64,000 bases of DNA, from positions 1-64,000 of the forward strand of contig NZ_FOVO01000014.1 of NCBI RefSeq assembly GCF_900115195.1, given 5' to 3'. The position numbers were made by a program, and so were the translations under genes. The notes under the pieces were generated by a model. The model made no database searches. It was not told the origin of the DNA and saw only the letters and a program-made list of their open reading frames with translations. This stretch comes from Xenorhabdus japonica. GTDB taxonomy: Bacteria > Pseudomonadota > Gammaproteobacteria > Enterobacterales > Enterobacteriaceae. Shown here one piece after another: positions 8,014 through 17,858 of the stretch. How positions within the stretch are numbered: the stretch's first letter is position 1; every line of letters begins with the position of its first letter.

Positions 8014-8880
8014 TCAGCGAACACCGCCCGTAATCAGTTTGACCTGATAGATTTTCGGATAATACTCAGAGATCTTCTTTTGATGCAGTTGCCAGCACAG
8101 GTAATTTACATCATGGTGGTGTGAATTGAATAATAGGCCAACAACACTGCCGCTATGGGCAACGTTCAAGCCATAAATACCTGTCTGTTCAACTAAATCC
8201 TTCAGTTGATGAAAACAGGGTTTCGGTAATATCGATTGGTTGGCGATGGCACTTAATGTACAGGCTTCTCCAAGTCGGTAATTATCATGCCGCTGATTTG
8301 CTGTATTAAATTGCAACCAGGCTTGTTGTAATAAAGAAACGTTATTTTGCAATTGTGATTGACGATCCTGCCGATGATATTCTTCCGTCAAAACGGTTTG
8401 TGGACTTTCCAGCAGCAAAATATCGATATCCGGTTGCCAATCGAAAGAAATTTGAGTTTGGGCGGTGAGATGATCAAACAGGGTTAATTGTCTGAATATC
8501 GTGCTGTCAGTGGGTTCCAATTTGACACAAAGTTGTGCCAGATCTGCGCTGCTCAATGATTTCCCTAATAATTTGGCGGTTGCTTGAGCGGTAGCAGCAA
8601 TATCCGCTGTGCTGCTGGCCATGCCTTTGGCGAGTGGAATTGTCGATTGATATTCAATGCGCAAGCCAGAAGTCAATTCGGGAGGCTCCTGCCAGTAATC
8701 CAAGAGTAAATTTACCATCTGGCGCATACGTGGGCGTTCATGTGGCGCAGGAACGCCTTCACTGACAGAAATACAGTTGAACCAGTTGATTGGGCAGGAG
8801 ATTAATTTTTCTCCACCAAATAGCCATCCTTGCAAAAGCTCTCCACAGGAAGCGGGGAAAGAGGCTTCAGCCATAGGCAA
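8014..8880 (-). CDS. pduX: L-threonine kinase (GHMP family)
   Basis: A 288-residue protein of PduX type, which phosphorylates L-threonine to L-threonine-O-3-phosphate, the precursor of the (R)-1-aminopropan-2-ol O-2-phosphate linker of cobalamin. The N-terminus 'ASFPASCGELLQG' is typical. 'PLAKGMASSTADIAATAQA' is the GHMP ATP-binding loop, and 'IYGLNVAHSGSVVGLLF' the C-terminal glycine motif. It overlaps cobD by 14 bases and is third in cobA-cobD-pduX, so the kinase and the decarboxylase using its product are translated together. In Salmonella pduX is in the pdu operon; here it is with cobalamin genes. A second start two codons in (8874) is possible. Confidence 0.88.
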   Translation of the reverse strand: MPMAEASFPASCGELLQGWLFGGEKLISCPINWFNCISVSEGVPAPHERPRMRQMVNLLLDYWQEPPELTSGLRIEYQSTIPLAKGMASSTADIAATAQATAKLLGKSLSSADLAQLCVKLEPTDSTIFRQLTLFDHLTAQTQISFDWQPDIDILLLESPQTVLTEEYHRQDRQSQLQNNVSLLQQAWLQFNTANQRHDNYRLGEACTLSAIANQSILPKPCFHQLKDLVEQTGIYGLNVAHSGSVVGLLFNSHHHDVNYLCWQLHQKKISEYYPKIYQVKLITGGVR

Positions 8881-9940
8881 AAACCTGCTGCATGGCTGCG
8901 ATCAGGCGCTGATTTTCCCATTCACTGCGTACGGCTACGCGATAGTAACGTGCGTCTAATCCTGCATAGTTCTTACAATGGCGAATTAACAACTGATGTT
9001 TAAGCAGGAGATGCCATAAATCAACATTGGGTTTATGGCAGCGGAAGAACAGAAAATTAGCCGATGGCGGCCAGACAGTCAGTTCAGGTAAAGCTGAAAG
9101 TTGAGTCCAGAGATAATGTCGCTGCGATTTTAGCCATTGATGTGTAGCAGCAATATAATCATGCTCGTCAAACAAAATCTCACCAATCCGAGCCGCAAAG
9201 GCGTTGATTGACCACGGTTCACGCCGATGTTTCATCTCAGCAATTCCCGCTGTATTTCCGCTGACTAAATAGCCCAAACGTAACCCGGGAATGGCGAAAA
9301 ATTTTGTCATTGAACGCAGTATATAAAGATGTTCAGTGACCACAATTTGGGGAATCAACCCTCGGTTATCAGGCAGAAAATCAATAAAGGATTCATCGAC
9401 AATCAGCGAGATCCCTTGTTTCTCACAATATTTCACCAGTGATTGCAAAAACTGGCTGTCTGGCATTAATCCGGTGGGATTATTGGGGGTGGCTATAAAA
9501 ATGCAATCGGGTTGGATGGTGGAAAGTGCATCTAACAGGCGTAAATCCGGTTGAAATCCAGTTTCTTCTGTTAACGGATAGTCGATGATTTCAGAGCCAA
9601 CTTGCTGCAAGGCTCGCCGATATTCGGCAAAACCTGGAATAAGCAGTAAAGCTCGCTTGGGATGGAGATAACGAGTAACGGCATAGATCAGTTCTGTTGC
9701 GCCATTGCCCGCCATCACTACCGCATTATCGCATTGATGAGCTTTTGCGATCGCCTGATGTAAATGACGATATTCCACATCTGGATACTTTTCGATATCG
9801 GCAAGACTATTTTTGATCAACGCCTTAACCCGTTCTGGTGCGCCCAGCGGATTGATATTGGCGCTGAAATCAATAAGCGTATTGGCGGGAAGACCATATT
9901 GCTCGGCAACGCCAAGGATATTGCCACCATGTTCACTCAT
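8867..9940 (-). CDS. cobD: L-threonine-O-3-phosphate decarboxylase
   Basis: A 357-residue PLP enzyme of the class II aminotransferase fold that makes (R)-1-aminopropan-2-ol O-2-phosphate for cobinamide assembly. The start 'HGGNILGVAEQYGLP' and 'DFSANINPLG' are CobD hallmarks. 'GNGATELIYAV', 'ATPNNPTGLMPD' and 'IVDESFIDFLP' are PLP-fold blocks, and the Schiff-base Lys lies in 'RSMTKFFAIPGLRLGYL'. The ATG overlaps the cobA stop (TAATG). The enzyme uses the product of the downstream pduX. Full length for the family. Confidence 0.93.
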   Translation of the reverse strand: MSEHGGNILGVAEQYGLPANTLIDFSANINPLGAPERVKALIKNSLADIEKYPDVEYRHLHQAIAKAHQCDNAVVMAGNGATELIYAVTRYLHPKRALLLIPGFAEYRRALQQVGSEIIDYPLTEETGFQPDLRLLDALSTIQPDCIFIATPNNPTGLMPDSQFLQSLVKYCEKQGISLIVDESFIDFLPDNRGLIPQIVVTEHLYILRSMTKFFAIPGLRLGYLVSGNTAGIAEMKHRREPWSINAFAARIGEILFDEHDYIAATHQWLKSQRHYLWTQLSALPELTVWPPSANFLFFRCHKPNVDLWHLLLKHQLLIRHCKNYAGLDARYYRVAVRSEWENQRLIAAMQQVFAYG

Positions 9941-10695
9941 TAAATTGCTCCGTCAGTGGGAAGAAAGGAGAGAGTTGCCCCCAGATTAACAACTTCACCA
10001 ATTACAATCAGTGCTGGTGCACGCAGATTCTGCTCTTCCGCTTTTGCAGACAGAGTTTCCAGTGTGCCTATAACGCTCTTTTGTTTGGGTTGACTGGCGT
10101 ACATGATCACCGCTGCAGGTGTTGCGGGGGATTTGCCATATAGCATCAGTTGTTGGCAGATCTCCATCAGACGGGTCATTCCCATCAGAATAATTAATGT
10201 TCCTTCCAATTGGGCGAGTATTTCCCAGTTCTGTTGTTCATTGCCCTGAGACGTATGCCCTGTTACGACATGGAAACTTGATGCGTGATTGCGGTGAGTG
10301 ACAGGAATACCGGCATAGGCCAATCCACCAATTGAGGAACTTATCCCCGGAACGACTTCAAATTTGATGCCATGTTGTGCCAATACTTCCGCTTCCTCTC
10401 CTCCGCGACCAAAGACATAGGGATCACCGCCTTTCAGGCGAACAACCTGTTTTCCCGCTTGTGCATGTTTTACCAGAATTTGGTTAATCTTTTCTTGTGG
10501 GATGGGATGATAATCATGTTCTTTCCCAACATTAATGATTTCACAATGATCAGGCACTTGAGCAATGAGTTCAGGGTTGACGAGACGGTCATGAACAATA
10601 ACATCCGCAAATTGAATACAATGTAGTCCTTTGACCGTGATTAAACCGGCATCACCGGGGCCGGCTCCCACTAACCAAACATTGCCTTTATTCAT
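9940..10695 (-). CDS. cobA: Uroporphyrinogen-III C-methyltransferase (SUMT)
   Basis: A 251-residue stand-alone SUMT that uses S-adenosylmethionine to make precorrin-2, the entry to corrin and siroheme. Motifs: 'VWLVGAGPGDAGLITVKG' at the N-terminus, 'VRLKGGDPYVFGRGGEEAE' and 'VVPGISSSIGGLAYAGIPVT'. Many enterics rely on the trifunctional CysG; here a monofunctional enzyme leads the cobA-cobD-pduX unit. The symbol follows the Pseudomonas SUMT name and does not mean the enteric adenosyltransferase. Its promoter should lie in the 10696-11486 spacer shared with cbiA. Confidence 0.92.
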   Translation of the reverse strand: MNKGNVWLVGAGPGDAGLITVKGLHCIQFADVIVHDRLVNPELIAQVPDHCEIINVGKEHDYHPIPQEKINQILVKHAQAGKQVVRLKGGDPYVFGRGGEEAEVLAQHGIKFEVVPGISSSIGGLAYAGIPVTHRNHASSFHVVTGHTSQGNEQQNWEILAQLEGTLIILMGMTRLMEICQQLMLYGKSPATPAAVIMYASQPKQKSVIGTLETLSAKAEEQNLRAPALIVIGEVVNLGATLSFLPTDGAI

Positions 10696-10915
10696 TGGAT
10701 TACCTCTATGGGTTTAAAATATAAATAATTAAAGAAATGGAAAAATATTCTCATCATGATAACTAAAACGGGATTTTATTTATTATAAAGGCTTGCCTAT
10801 TCTGTCTTATGCTTTAGTTAATTATCTTTCTAATAATCTTTTTTTGTATTTATGAATAGCGTTATATTAATCTCATTTTTTTGATAATTATTACTTCAAT
10901 ATGGTGTGGGATAAT

Positions 10916-10929
10916 TTGATTTATATCAA
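10916..10929. promoter_or_regulatory. FNR box 1
   Basis: TTGATTTATATCAA is an exact match to the FNR consensus TTGAT-N4-ATCAA. It lies 221 bases upstream of the cobA start and is palindromic, so either unit could use it. Confidence 0.75.
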
Positions 10930-11373
10930 TATTCGTATTTTTAATTTTGATTTTTTTAAAATGAATTTTGTTATCTGTTGAAAATATTTACTAGCAGAAA
11001 TGTTTTTTCATTTTATTAATGAAAGGCTCTTTATTTTTGTTGTTTTTTTATTTAAATTCATTAGGTTAATTTTTTGTTGTTAATTGATGTGTTTTTGCTG
11101 TGTATTAATTTTTATTTTCTTTATTATAAAAACATGTTTTATAACTTAAGAATCATGAACAAGATCACAAAAGTAATCATGGGTGTTTTTATAAATATAA
11201 AAAATGTGTATTTTTAAATAAAACAATTTTCTGTTTTTTAAAATGTAATTTACTTCGTGATAATGAATTTCTATCATAAGGTTTAATTTGTTGAAAGATA
11301 AAGAAACCATTGATATCTATATTGCTCGTGAAATATTAATTGATTTGTCAAAAAATAATTAAAAGCCTTTTGT

Positions 11374-11387
11374 TTGATAAATATCAA
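11374..11387. promoter_or_regulatory. FNR box 2
   Basis: TTGATAAATATCAA is a second exact FNR consensus match, 99 bases upstream of the cbiA ATG. A TAGTAT hexamer at 11414-11419 lies where the -10 of an FNR-activated promoter would roughly be expected. Confidence 0.78.
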
Positions 11388-11486
11388 TGAATGAGAGCAT
11401 TAGTTTTAGTTTTTAGTATCAATACTGGTTTAACGCTAATGTTAGTGGAACACCAATACAGAGTTTAAATATTTTGGGGCAAGCAC

Positions 11487-12914
11487 ATGCAACAGAAATA
11501 TGCTTTTGTCATTGCAGGTACAGGCAGCGGATGTGGGAAGACAACGGTTGCGCTGGGCATTATGCGGGCCCTGATGAATCGTTCACTGCGGGTACAGCCG
11601 TTTAAAATAGGGCCTGATTATCTGGATGGCGGCTGGCATCGTGCTGTGACTGGTGTTGCTTCACATAATCTTGATGCTTTTATGCTCCCCGAACCCATTT
11701 TAAATGGTCTGTTTAACCAAGCCATGACCAATCAAGATATTGCGGTTATTGAAGGCGTTATGGGGTTATATGATGGCTATGGTACTAACCCCAACTATTG
11801 TAGTAGCGCGGCGATGGCAAAGCAGCTTGGTTGTCCGGTGATTTTATTGGTGGATGGTAAGGCGGTTTCTACCTCGATTGCAGCTACGGTGATAGGGTTT
11901 CAGCAATTTGATCCGGCGGTCAATATTGTGGGAGTGCTGATAAATCGTGTCAATCGGGATAGTCATTTTCAATTATTAAAACAGGCAATTGAACGTTATT
12001 GCGGTATTCCCGTTTTGGGACGAATCCCTGTAATGCCTGATATTGCGCTTCCTTCCCGCCATCTTGGGCTGATCCCGGCACAAGAACAAGGCCGTCAGCA
12101 TGATAAAGGCAGCCAACACAATGAAAATGTTCGCCGTGATGAATGCTGGTCTTATCTTGCTCAACAGATTGAAGCCTCGGTGGATTTGGATAAATTGCTG
12201 GCATTGGCTCAGCTATCTTCTTTACCAAAAGGAAATATTGATTCTCTTGTCGATCCCGCAATAGGGCAAGGTTTGACGCTGGCTTTGGCAGAAGATGAAG
12301 CATTCCACTTCTATTATCCCGATAACTTGCTGTTATTGGAAAAAGCAGGTGTGACGATCAAACGTTTCAGTCCCCTGCATGATTACCAGTTACCCACATG
12401 CCAGATGATCTATCTGGGCGGGGGATATCCTGAAATCTATGCTCAAACTTTATCTTCCAATTACGCCATGCATGAAGCATTACGTCGGGCGCATCAAAAA
12501 GGCATTCCCATTTATGCGGAATGCGGTGGTCTGATGTATCTCGGTGATGCCCTGACTGATGCAGATGGCGTGCGGCATAACATGGTGGGGTTGATTGCTG
12601 GTGAAAGCCAGATGGGGGATCACTTGCAACGCTTTGGTTACTGCGAAGCCACGGCAATGTGCGATACCTCTCTGGTGGCGAAAGGGGAAACGCTACGTGG
12701 GCATGAATTCCATTACTCGGATTTTATTACGACTCAGCCGCCTATTTTCCAATGTGTCAAATGGTGTGATATCCCAACACGAAAAAAAGCGCAGAAAAAC
12801 TGGCTGGGGGGCTACCAGAATGGCAACACGCTGGCGGGCTATCTGCATATTCATTTTGCTCAACGCCCTGGTCTGCTTCATCGCTGGCTGATGATGGCAC
12901 GGAGGCTGTTATGA
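11487..12914 (+). CDS. cbiA: Cobyrinate a,c-diamide synthase
   Basis: A 475-residue amidotransferase that converts cobyrinic acid to its a,c-diamide with ATP and glutamine. The N-terminal P-loop is 'GTGSGCGKTTVALGIMRAL', and 'KIGPDYLDGGWHRAVTG' follows. The C-terminal class-I-like glutaminase domain carries the nucleophile in 'YAECGGLMYLGD'. Residues 192-205 hold a short low-complexity insert (RQHDKGSQHNENVRRDE). It is the first gene of the cbi operon and overlaps cbiB by ATGA. Gene order follows the Salmonella operon. Confidence 0.95.
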   Translation: MQQKYAFVIAGTGSGCGKTTVALGIMRALMNRSLRVQPFKIGPDYLDGGWHRAVTGVASHNLDAFMLPEPILNGLFNQAMTNQDIAVIEGVMGLYDGYGTNPNYCSSAAMAKQLGCPVILLVDGKAVSTSIAATVIGFQQFDPAVNIVGVLINRVNRDSHFQLLKQAIERYCGIPVLGRIPVMPDIALPSRHLGLIPAQEQGRQHDKGSQHNENVRRDECWSYLAQQIEASVDLDKLLALAQLSSLPKGNIDSLVDPAIGQGLTLALAEDEAFHFYYPDNLLLLEKAGVTIKRFSPLHDYQLPTCQMIYLGGGYPEIYAQTLSSNYAMHEALRRAHQKGIPIYAECGGLMYLGDALTDADGVRHNMVGLIAGESQMGDHLQRFGYCEATAMCDTSLVAKGETLRGHEFHYSDFITTQPPIFQCVKWCDIPTRKKAQKNWLGGYQNGNTLAGYLHIHFAQRPGLLHRWLMMARRLL

Positions 12915-13927
12915 CAGTCTTACTGTGGTTTGCGGCTTTTATGCTGGATATGAAATTGGGTGATCCTCCTCATTGGCCGCATCCCGTGCGCTGGATGGGA
13001 CGGCTTATCAATCAAACTGAACAGTTTATCCGCCGGATTTGCCAAACCGAAACCGACTTGAAATGGGGCGGTGTACTGTTATGGCTGGTGGTAGTGGGAA
13101 GCGTCTGGCTGGCGAGCTATTGGGTTTTGCAATTGGCCTATGGTTTGGCGTTCTGGTCAGGGTGTTTGGTTGAGATTTGGCTGATTTATACCGCGCTGGC
13201 AGGACGTGGTTTGAGTGAGGCGGCAAATGCGGTTTATCAGGCCTTGCGGCAGGGAGATTTGTTAGCCAGTCGTGAACAGCTTTCCAAAATTGTCGGGCGG
13301 GAAACGGCTCAATTGCAAGCACCACAGATCAGCCGCGCCACCATTGAAACCGTGGCAGAAAACAGTGTGGATGGTGTGATTGCACCATTGTTCTTTTTAA
13401 TGCTTGGCGGCGCTCCACTTGCTATGGCCTATAAAGCAGTTAATACCCTCGATTCAATGGTTGGCTATAAAACCCCCCGTTATCGGGCGCTGGGGATGTT
13501 TTCGGCGCGTATGGATGATGTGGCGAATTGGCTGCCTGCACGTTTGGGCTGGCTTTTGCTGGCAATGGCTGCGAAATGGCAGGGGTTGGATTTTCGACAG
13601 GCGCTACGAATTGGCTGGCGTGATCGCTATCAACACAGTAGTCCCAACAGCGGCTGGTCGGAAGCCACAGTAGCGGGGGCATTGGGCATCCGTCTTGGCG
13701 GGCCGAATGTTTATTTTAACCAGCGCGTTGAAAAGCCGTGGATTGGTGATGCAAGACGCGAGGTCACACCTGACGATATTCCACAATCTATACAGATGAT
13801 GATGGTGGCATCAGTGATGGCGCTGCTGCTGTTTGCGCTGCTGCACAGCTTGAGTGTGGTAGATAGCTTGAGTGTGATAGACAGCTTGGGCAGTTTGATG
13901 AATAGCTTGGTCAGAGTGACGGTATAA
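12911..13927 (+). CDS. cbiB: Adenosylcobinamide-phosphate synthase, membrane protein
   Basis: A 338-residue inner-membrane protein that joins the aminopropanol (phosphate) arm to adenosylcobyric acid. Family blocks seen: 'MLDMKLGDPPHWPHPVRWMG' at the N-terminus, 'TIETVAENSVDGVIAPLFF', 'AMAYKAVNTLDSMVGYK' and 'NSGWSEATVAGALGIRLGG'. Several hydrophobic segments fit a polytopic protein. The C-terminus ends in an imperfect repeat (HSLSVVDSLSVIDSLGS) encoded by 18-base units, which looks like a recent repeat expansion. Overlaps cbiA by 4 bases. Confidence 0.94.
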   Translation: MTVLLWFAAFMLDMKLGDPPHWPHPVRWMGRLINQTEQFIRRICQTETDLKWGGVLLWLVVVGSVWLASYWVLQLAYGLAFWSGCLVEIWLIYTALAGRGLSEAANAVYQALRQGDLLASREQLSKIVGRETAQLQAPQISRATIETVAENSVDGVIAPLFFLMLGGAPLAMAYKAVNTLDSMVGYKTPRYRALGMFSARMDDVANWLPARLGWLLLAMAAKWQGLDFRQALRIGWRDRYQHSSPNSGWSEATVAGALGIRLGGPNVYFNQRVEKPWIGDARREVTPDDIPQSIQMMMVASVMALLLFALLHSLSVVDSLSVIDSLGSLMNSLVRVTV

Positions 13928-13939
13928 GGAGGGAACAGC

Positions 13940-14581
13940 ATGAGCAATTACATCCAGCAACCCCAACAGATTGAAAGAAATAGTTTTGACATCATTAGCC
14001 GACTTATTTGTGAATCACGTCCTGATTATCGTTTTGTAGATGCGGATCAAGAAGCAGTGATCAAACGGGTGATCCATACCACTGCCGATTTTGACTGGCT
14101 GGATATTCTCTATTTTTCCCCTGATGTTTTTCGCCTCATTCGTGACGGTATCTTGCGTGGCTGTACGTTATATACCGATACAACAATGGTGTTGTCTGGC
14201 ATCAATAAAACCCGCTTGGCTCAGTACGGTAGCGAATGTCGTTGTTATGTCAGCGATCCCCGCACTATTCAAATGGCAAAAGCACAGCAAATCACGCGTT
14301 CAATGGCAGCCGTTGATCTGGCTCTGCAAGAATCAGGGGAGAAGATTTTTGTCTTTGGTAATGCCCCGACCGCGCTGTTTCGCTTGATGGAACATCAATC
14401 TGCACCGATTTCTGTCGTTGGTGTCCCCGTCGGTTTTGTTGGTGCGGAGGAATCAAAACATGCCCTTATCAATAGCGGATTAAGTTGCATTGCTGCAAAA
14501 GGACGCAAAGGAGGCAGCAATATTGCAGCCGCCATTATCAACGCCATTCTTTACCGGATGCCGGAGGTGAAGGGTGAATGA
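13940..14581 (+). CDS. cbiC: Cobalt-precorrin-8 methylmutase
   Basis: A 213-residue enzyme that moves the C11 methyl to C12 to give cobyrinate. The N-terminal '[13 protein letters not shown]' and the His in '[11 protein letters not shown]' (the catalytic-His region of the family) are present, as is '[14 protein letters not shown]' near the C-terminus. It has a strong AAGGAGGG ribosome binding site just upstream and overlaps cbiD by 8 bases. Confidence 0.94.
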   Translation: MSNYIQQPQQIERNSFDIISRLICESRPDYRFVDADQEAVIKRVIHTTADFDWLDILYFSPDVFRLIRDGILRGCTLYTDTTMVLSGINKTRLAQYGSECRCYVSDPRTIQMAKAQQITRSMAAVDLALQESGEKIFVFGNAPTALFRLMEHQSAPISVVGVPVGFVGAEESKHALINSGLSCIAAKGRKGGSNIAAAIINAILYRMPEVKGE

Positions 14582-15755
14582 AATCCGTGATCAGCAAGTT
14601 ATTGATGATAAACAAGCCGATGGCCTCGGAACGATTTGGCACAGGGGCAAGCAATATCGCAAGGGTTATACCACCGGATCTTGCGCTACGGCTGCCGCTC
14701 GGGTCGCTGCGTTGATGATCTTGCGCCAGCAGATTATTCATCAGGTTTCGATTGTCACACCCTCTGGTGTCACATTGGCCTTGAATGTCGAGCAACCCTT
14801 GATTGAAGGACAGCAGGCGATTGCGGCTATCCGTAAAGATGGTGGCGATGATGTGGATGCAACCCACGGAATGCTGATTTTTGCCCGTGTTTCCCTCAAT
14901 GACAGCGGCGTGATCATACTGGATGGCGGCGAAGGCATTGGCAGAGTAACACGAGTGGGGGTCGGTTTGCCTATTGGCTGGGCTGCTATCAATAAAACCC
15001 CACGGCATACCATTGAGGAAACAGTGCGGGAGGTGATTGGCCCGCATCGTGGGGCTGATATTGTCATTTTTGCGCCAGAAGGCGAGGAACGAGCGAAGAA
15101 AACCTATAACGACAGATTGGGGATTAAAGGCGGGATTTCGATTATCGGCACGACAGGCATTGTGACGCCGATGTCGGAAGAGAGCTGGAAACGTTCTCTG
15201 GCGCTTGAACTGGAGGCTAAACGTGCCAGCGGGTTGGATCGTGTTATTTTTGTGCCGGGTAATCATGGTGAACGTTTTGTCAGTCAACAATTGGGCATTG
15301 ATGCGAACTGTGTTGTCACGATGAGCAATTTCGTCGGTTATATGTTGCAAGAAGCGGTGCGCTTGGAGTTCCGCCATGTAGTGCTGGTAGGGCATGTCGG
15401 CAAGTTGGTGAAAATCGCCGCCGGTATCTTTCACACCCACAGCCATATTGCCGATGGTCGCATGGAAACGCTGATCGCCAATCTGGCCTTGATGGGAGCA
15501 CCTTTCGAATTGATTCAGGCGGTGGATCAATGTGATACCACCGAAGCCGCTATTGAATTGATAGCTGAGCAGGGCTGGCAGGGGGTATACCAACAAATTG
15601 CCCAGAAAATCTGTTGGCGTATCGACCAGATGCTGCGCTTTGCCAGTGGTAAACCACAATGTGACGCCATTCTGTTCTCCTTTGATAACCAAGTATTGGG
15701 TTGCAATCGGCCTGTGGACGAGATTGTGCAGGATTTTGGGGAGGATTGCCGATGA
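14574..15755 (+). CDS. cbiD: Cobalt-precorrin-5B C1-methyltransferase
   Basis: A 393-residue protein that methylates C1 of the corrin ring in the anaerobic pathway. Diagnostic '[18 protein letters not shown]' lies at about residue 29, followed by '[17 protein letters not shown]', '[15 protein letters not shown]' and '[20 protein letters not shown]'. It uses a GTG start (14574) inside the cbiC 3' end, preceded by GGAGGTG. It overlaps cbiE by ATGA. Similarity to Salmonella CbiD runs the whole length. Confidence 0.95.
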   Translation: MNEIRDQQVIDDKQADGLGTIWHRGKQYRKGYTTGSCATAAARVAALMILRQQIIHQVSIVTPSGVTLALNVEQPLIEGQQAIAAIRKDGGDDVDATHGMLIFARVSLNDSGVIILDGGEGIGRVTRVGVGLPIGWAAINKTPRHTIEETVREVIGPHRGADIVIFAPEGEERAKKTYNDRLGIKGGISIIGTTGIVTPMSEESWKRSLALELEAKRASGLDRVIFVPGNHGERFVSQQLGIDANCVVTMSNFVGYMLQEAVRLEFRHVVLVGHVGKLVKIAAGIFHTHSHIADGRMETLIANLALMGAPFELIQAVDQCDTTEAAIELIAEQGWQGVYQQIAQKICWRIDQMLRFASGKPQCDAILFSFDNQVLGCNRPVDEIVQDFGEDCR

Positions 15756-16426
15756 TCACCGTTGTTGGTATTGGCCCCGGAGCTGCTGCAAACCAAACGT
15801 TGGCTGCGCTGGATGCTATCAAACAGGCAGAAGTGTTAGTGGGTGGAAAACGTCATCTTGCCGGGTTTCCTCATTTCAGTGGTGAAATCCGCTGTTTGAA
15901 TGCGGATATGGATGGATTAATGCAGTGGCTCGAACAGAATCAGCATCGGCAGGTTGTCGTGCTGGCTTCGGGTGATCCCCTCTTTTATGGCATTGGCAAA
16001 CGAATTACCGAGCATTTCTCTGGGTTGTATGCTGGCAGCCAAAACTTCGGCAGACAAGACCTTGGCAGGAAAAACCTTCGCATTATTTCTGGCATCAGTT
16101 CGATCCAATATCTGTGTGCCCATATCTTGCTGGATATGAATGACATTTATCTCACCAGCAGCCACGGACGCAAACCGGATTTTGGCTGGCTGCTTCAACA
16201 TGAAAAAATCGCGATGGTAACGGATGACGTCATTGGCCCTTACCAGATTGCGCAAGAAATTTTAGCGCGAGGGCAGCAACGCCGCATGGTAATTGGTGAA
16301 AATCTATCTCAGGAACATGAGCAAATTATGTGTTTGAGCGCGGAACAGGTCGCTCAACGAGGTGACATTGATTATGGCTTGAATGTAGTCGTTATCTTAA
16401 ATGGTAGTGATCTTAAATGGTGGTGA
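15752..16426 (+). CDS. cbiE: Cobalt-precorrin-7 C5-methyltransferase
   Basis: A 224-residue SAM-dependent methyltransferase of the corrin tetrapyrrole family. Seen: '[20 protein letters not shown]', '[18 protein letters not shown]' and '[12 protein letters not shown]'-like block ([15 protein letters not shown]). A Gln/Gly/Arg-rich stretch ([16 protein letters not shown]) interrupts the usual spacing before it. The start at 15752 is chosen because it overlaps the cbiD stop as ATGA; an upstream in-frame start lies deep inside cbiD. In some bacteria this enzyme is fused to CbiT (CobL); here they are separate neighbours. Confidence 0.93.
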   Translation: MITVVGIGPGAAANQTLAALDAIKQAEVLVGGKRHLAGFPHFSGEIRCLNADMDGLMQWLEQNQHRQVVVLASGDPLFYGIGKRITEHFSGLYAGSQNFGRQDLGRKNLRIISGISSIQYLCAHILLDMNDIYLTSSHGRKPDFGWLLQHEKIAMVTDDVIGPYQIAQEILARGQQRRMVIGENLSQEHEQIMCLSAEQVAQRGDIDYGLNVVVILNGSDLKWW

Positions 16427-16432
16427 TCCTGA

Positions 16433-17047
16433 ATGAAAGATGAACTTTTTTTGCGTGGTCATCGCATCCCAATGACCAAAGAAGTGGTTAGAGCGCTGGC
16501 GTTGGGACGGTTGGAGCTGGAAAAAGCCAGTCGCTTTATTGATGTTGGAGCGGGTACTGGCAGCGTCAGTATTGAAGCGGCATTGCGTTATCCCACACTG
16601 GACATCCTCGCGATTGAACGCAAAGAGGAAGCGTTGCTACTGCTTACGGAGAATGTTCGGCATTTTGGCTGCCATAGCATTCGCATCCAGTCTGGGGTTG
16701 CTCCCATACCATTGGACAACACCGCCGATGCCATTTTCATTGGCGGAACTGGCGGGAATTTGACGGAAATTATTGATTGGGCGCTTGTACACCTGAATTC
16801 TGGCGGGCGTTTGGTGATGACTTTTATCTTGCTGGAAAACTTCACTCAAGCATTATCGCATCTGAAATCTTGTCAGGTAACCGAGCTTGAGGGACGTGAA
16901 ATTCAGGTAGGAGAACTGACGGCATTGGGGCAAGGGCATTATTTCAAACCCAACAATTCCACCTATTTGCTGTCCTGCCAGAAAGATTCTGAACAAGAGG
17001 AACTTAGGCAAGAGAGGCATTGGCAAGAGGAGCAAGATAATGTCTGA
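16433..17047 (+). CDS. cbiT: Cobalt-precorrin-6B C15-methyltransferase (decarboxylating)
   Basis: A 204-residue Rossmann methyltransferase that methylates C15 and removes the C12 acetate carboxyl. SAM-binding motif '[16 protein letters not shown]' and '[18 protein letters not shown]' are present. The last 20 residues are Glu/Gln/Arg-rich and extend beyond the Salmonella protein. Starts 6 bases after cbiE and overlaps cbiF by 8 bases. Confidence 0.94.
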   Translation: MKDELFLRGHRIPMTKEVVRALALGRLELEKASRFIDVGAGTGSVSIEAALRYPTLDILAIERKEEALLLLTENVRHFGCHSIRIQSGVAPIPLDNTADAIFIGGTGGNLTEIIDWALVHLNSGGRLVMTFILLENFTQALSHLKSCQVTELEGREIQVGELTALGQGHYFKPNNSTYLLSCQKDSEQEELRQERHWQEEQDNV

Positions 17048-17858
17048 ACACGTTAATTCTGAACAGATTGATTCTGAACAAATTGATAAAGCCAGTTTTG
17101 ATACTGCAAAAGTTTGGTTTGTTGGTGCAGGGCCGGGGGATAAGAGCCTGATTACCTTGAAAGGTTATCAATTGTTGCAGCAGGCTCAAGTCGTGGTTTA
17201 TGCCGGTTCACTGATTAATCGGGAGTTGCTGGAGTATTGCCGCGCAGATACCGAATGCCATGATAGCGCGAGGCTGACGTTATCGGAAATCACGGCATTA
17301 ATGGTGAATGGTGTAAAAGCGGGCAAGTTGGTGGTTCGCCTGCAAACAGGAGATTTATCGCTGTTTGGCTCCATTCGTGAACAAGCGGAAGAGCTGGCAA
17401 ATCACGATATTGGTTTTGTCTCTGTGCCGGGAGTGAGTTCATTTCTTGGCGCTGCTGCGCAGTTGGGGGTGGAGTACACCGTGCCCGAAGTCGCGCAAAG
17501 TTTGATTATCACCCGAATGGAAGGCCGAACGCCAATGCCGCCACGGGAAACGTTGGAAGCCTTTGCCGCCCACCAGACTTCAATGGCGATTTTCCTTTCG
17601 GTACAGAACATTGCGCAGGTTATTGCGCAGTTGGTTCAGGGAGGATATGAGCAGCAAACACCTGTTGCTGTAGTTTACAAGGCAACATGGCCGGATTGCC
17701 AGATTGTGCGGGGGACATTGGCAACAATTGCTGAACAGGTACGCAGCGCTGGCATTCGTAAAACTGCCTTGATTCTGGTGGGGGCGTTTCTTGGGGAAGA
17801 GTATCACTACTCGAAATTGTACGATGCGAGGTTCAGCCATGAATACCGCAGCGCCTAA
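17040..17858 (+). CDS. cbiF: Cobalt-precorrin-4 C11-methyltransferase
   Basis: A 272-residue SAM methyltransferase. Family blocks: '[18 protein letters not shown]', '[18 protein letters not shown]', '[19 protein letters not shown]' and '[16 protein letters not shown]'. The N-terminus carries an unusual extension, [14 protein letters not shown], made by a tandem 15-base repeat (ATTCTGAACARATTG). Overlaps both neighbours, so translation is probably coupled. Confidence 0.94.
   Translation: MSEHVNSEQIDSEQIDKASFDTAKVWFVGAGPGDKSLITLKGYQLLQQAQVVVYAGSLINRELLEYCRADTECHDSARLTLSEITALMVNGVKAGKLVVRLQTGDLSLFGSIREQAEELANHDIGFVSVPGVSSFLGAAAQLGVEYTVPEVAQSLIITRMEGRTPMPPRETLEAFAAHQTSMAIFLSVQNIAQVIAQLVQGGYEQQTPVAVVYKATWPDCQIVRGTLATIAEQVRSAGIRKTALILVGAFLGEEYHYSKLYDARFSHEYRSA

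Larger units (their letters stand above)
10696..11486. promoter_or_regulatory. Divergent control region cobA / cbiA
   Basis: A 791-base, very AT-rich spacer between the two divergent cobalamin units. It contains two perfect FNR boxes (listed separately). No cobalamin riboswitch could be recognised: neither a B12-box-like GC-rich core nor its paired arms is visible. A possible weak CRP-like half-site (GATCACA) lies at 11163-11169. No ORF is supported. Confidence 0.7.

Noticed and set aside
10696-11486. Cobalamin riboswitch before cbiA
   Set aside because: No B12-box-like core or GC-rich arms are visible; the spacer is nearly all A/T.
15527-15822. Long antisense ORFs in the cbi operon
   Set aside because: They mirror well-supported cbi genes and lack their own signals.
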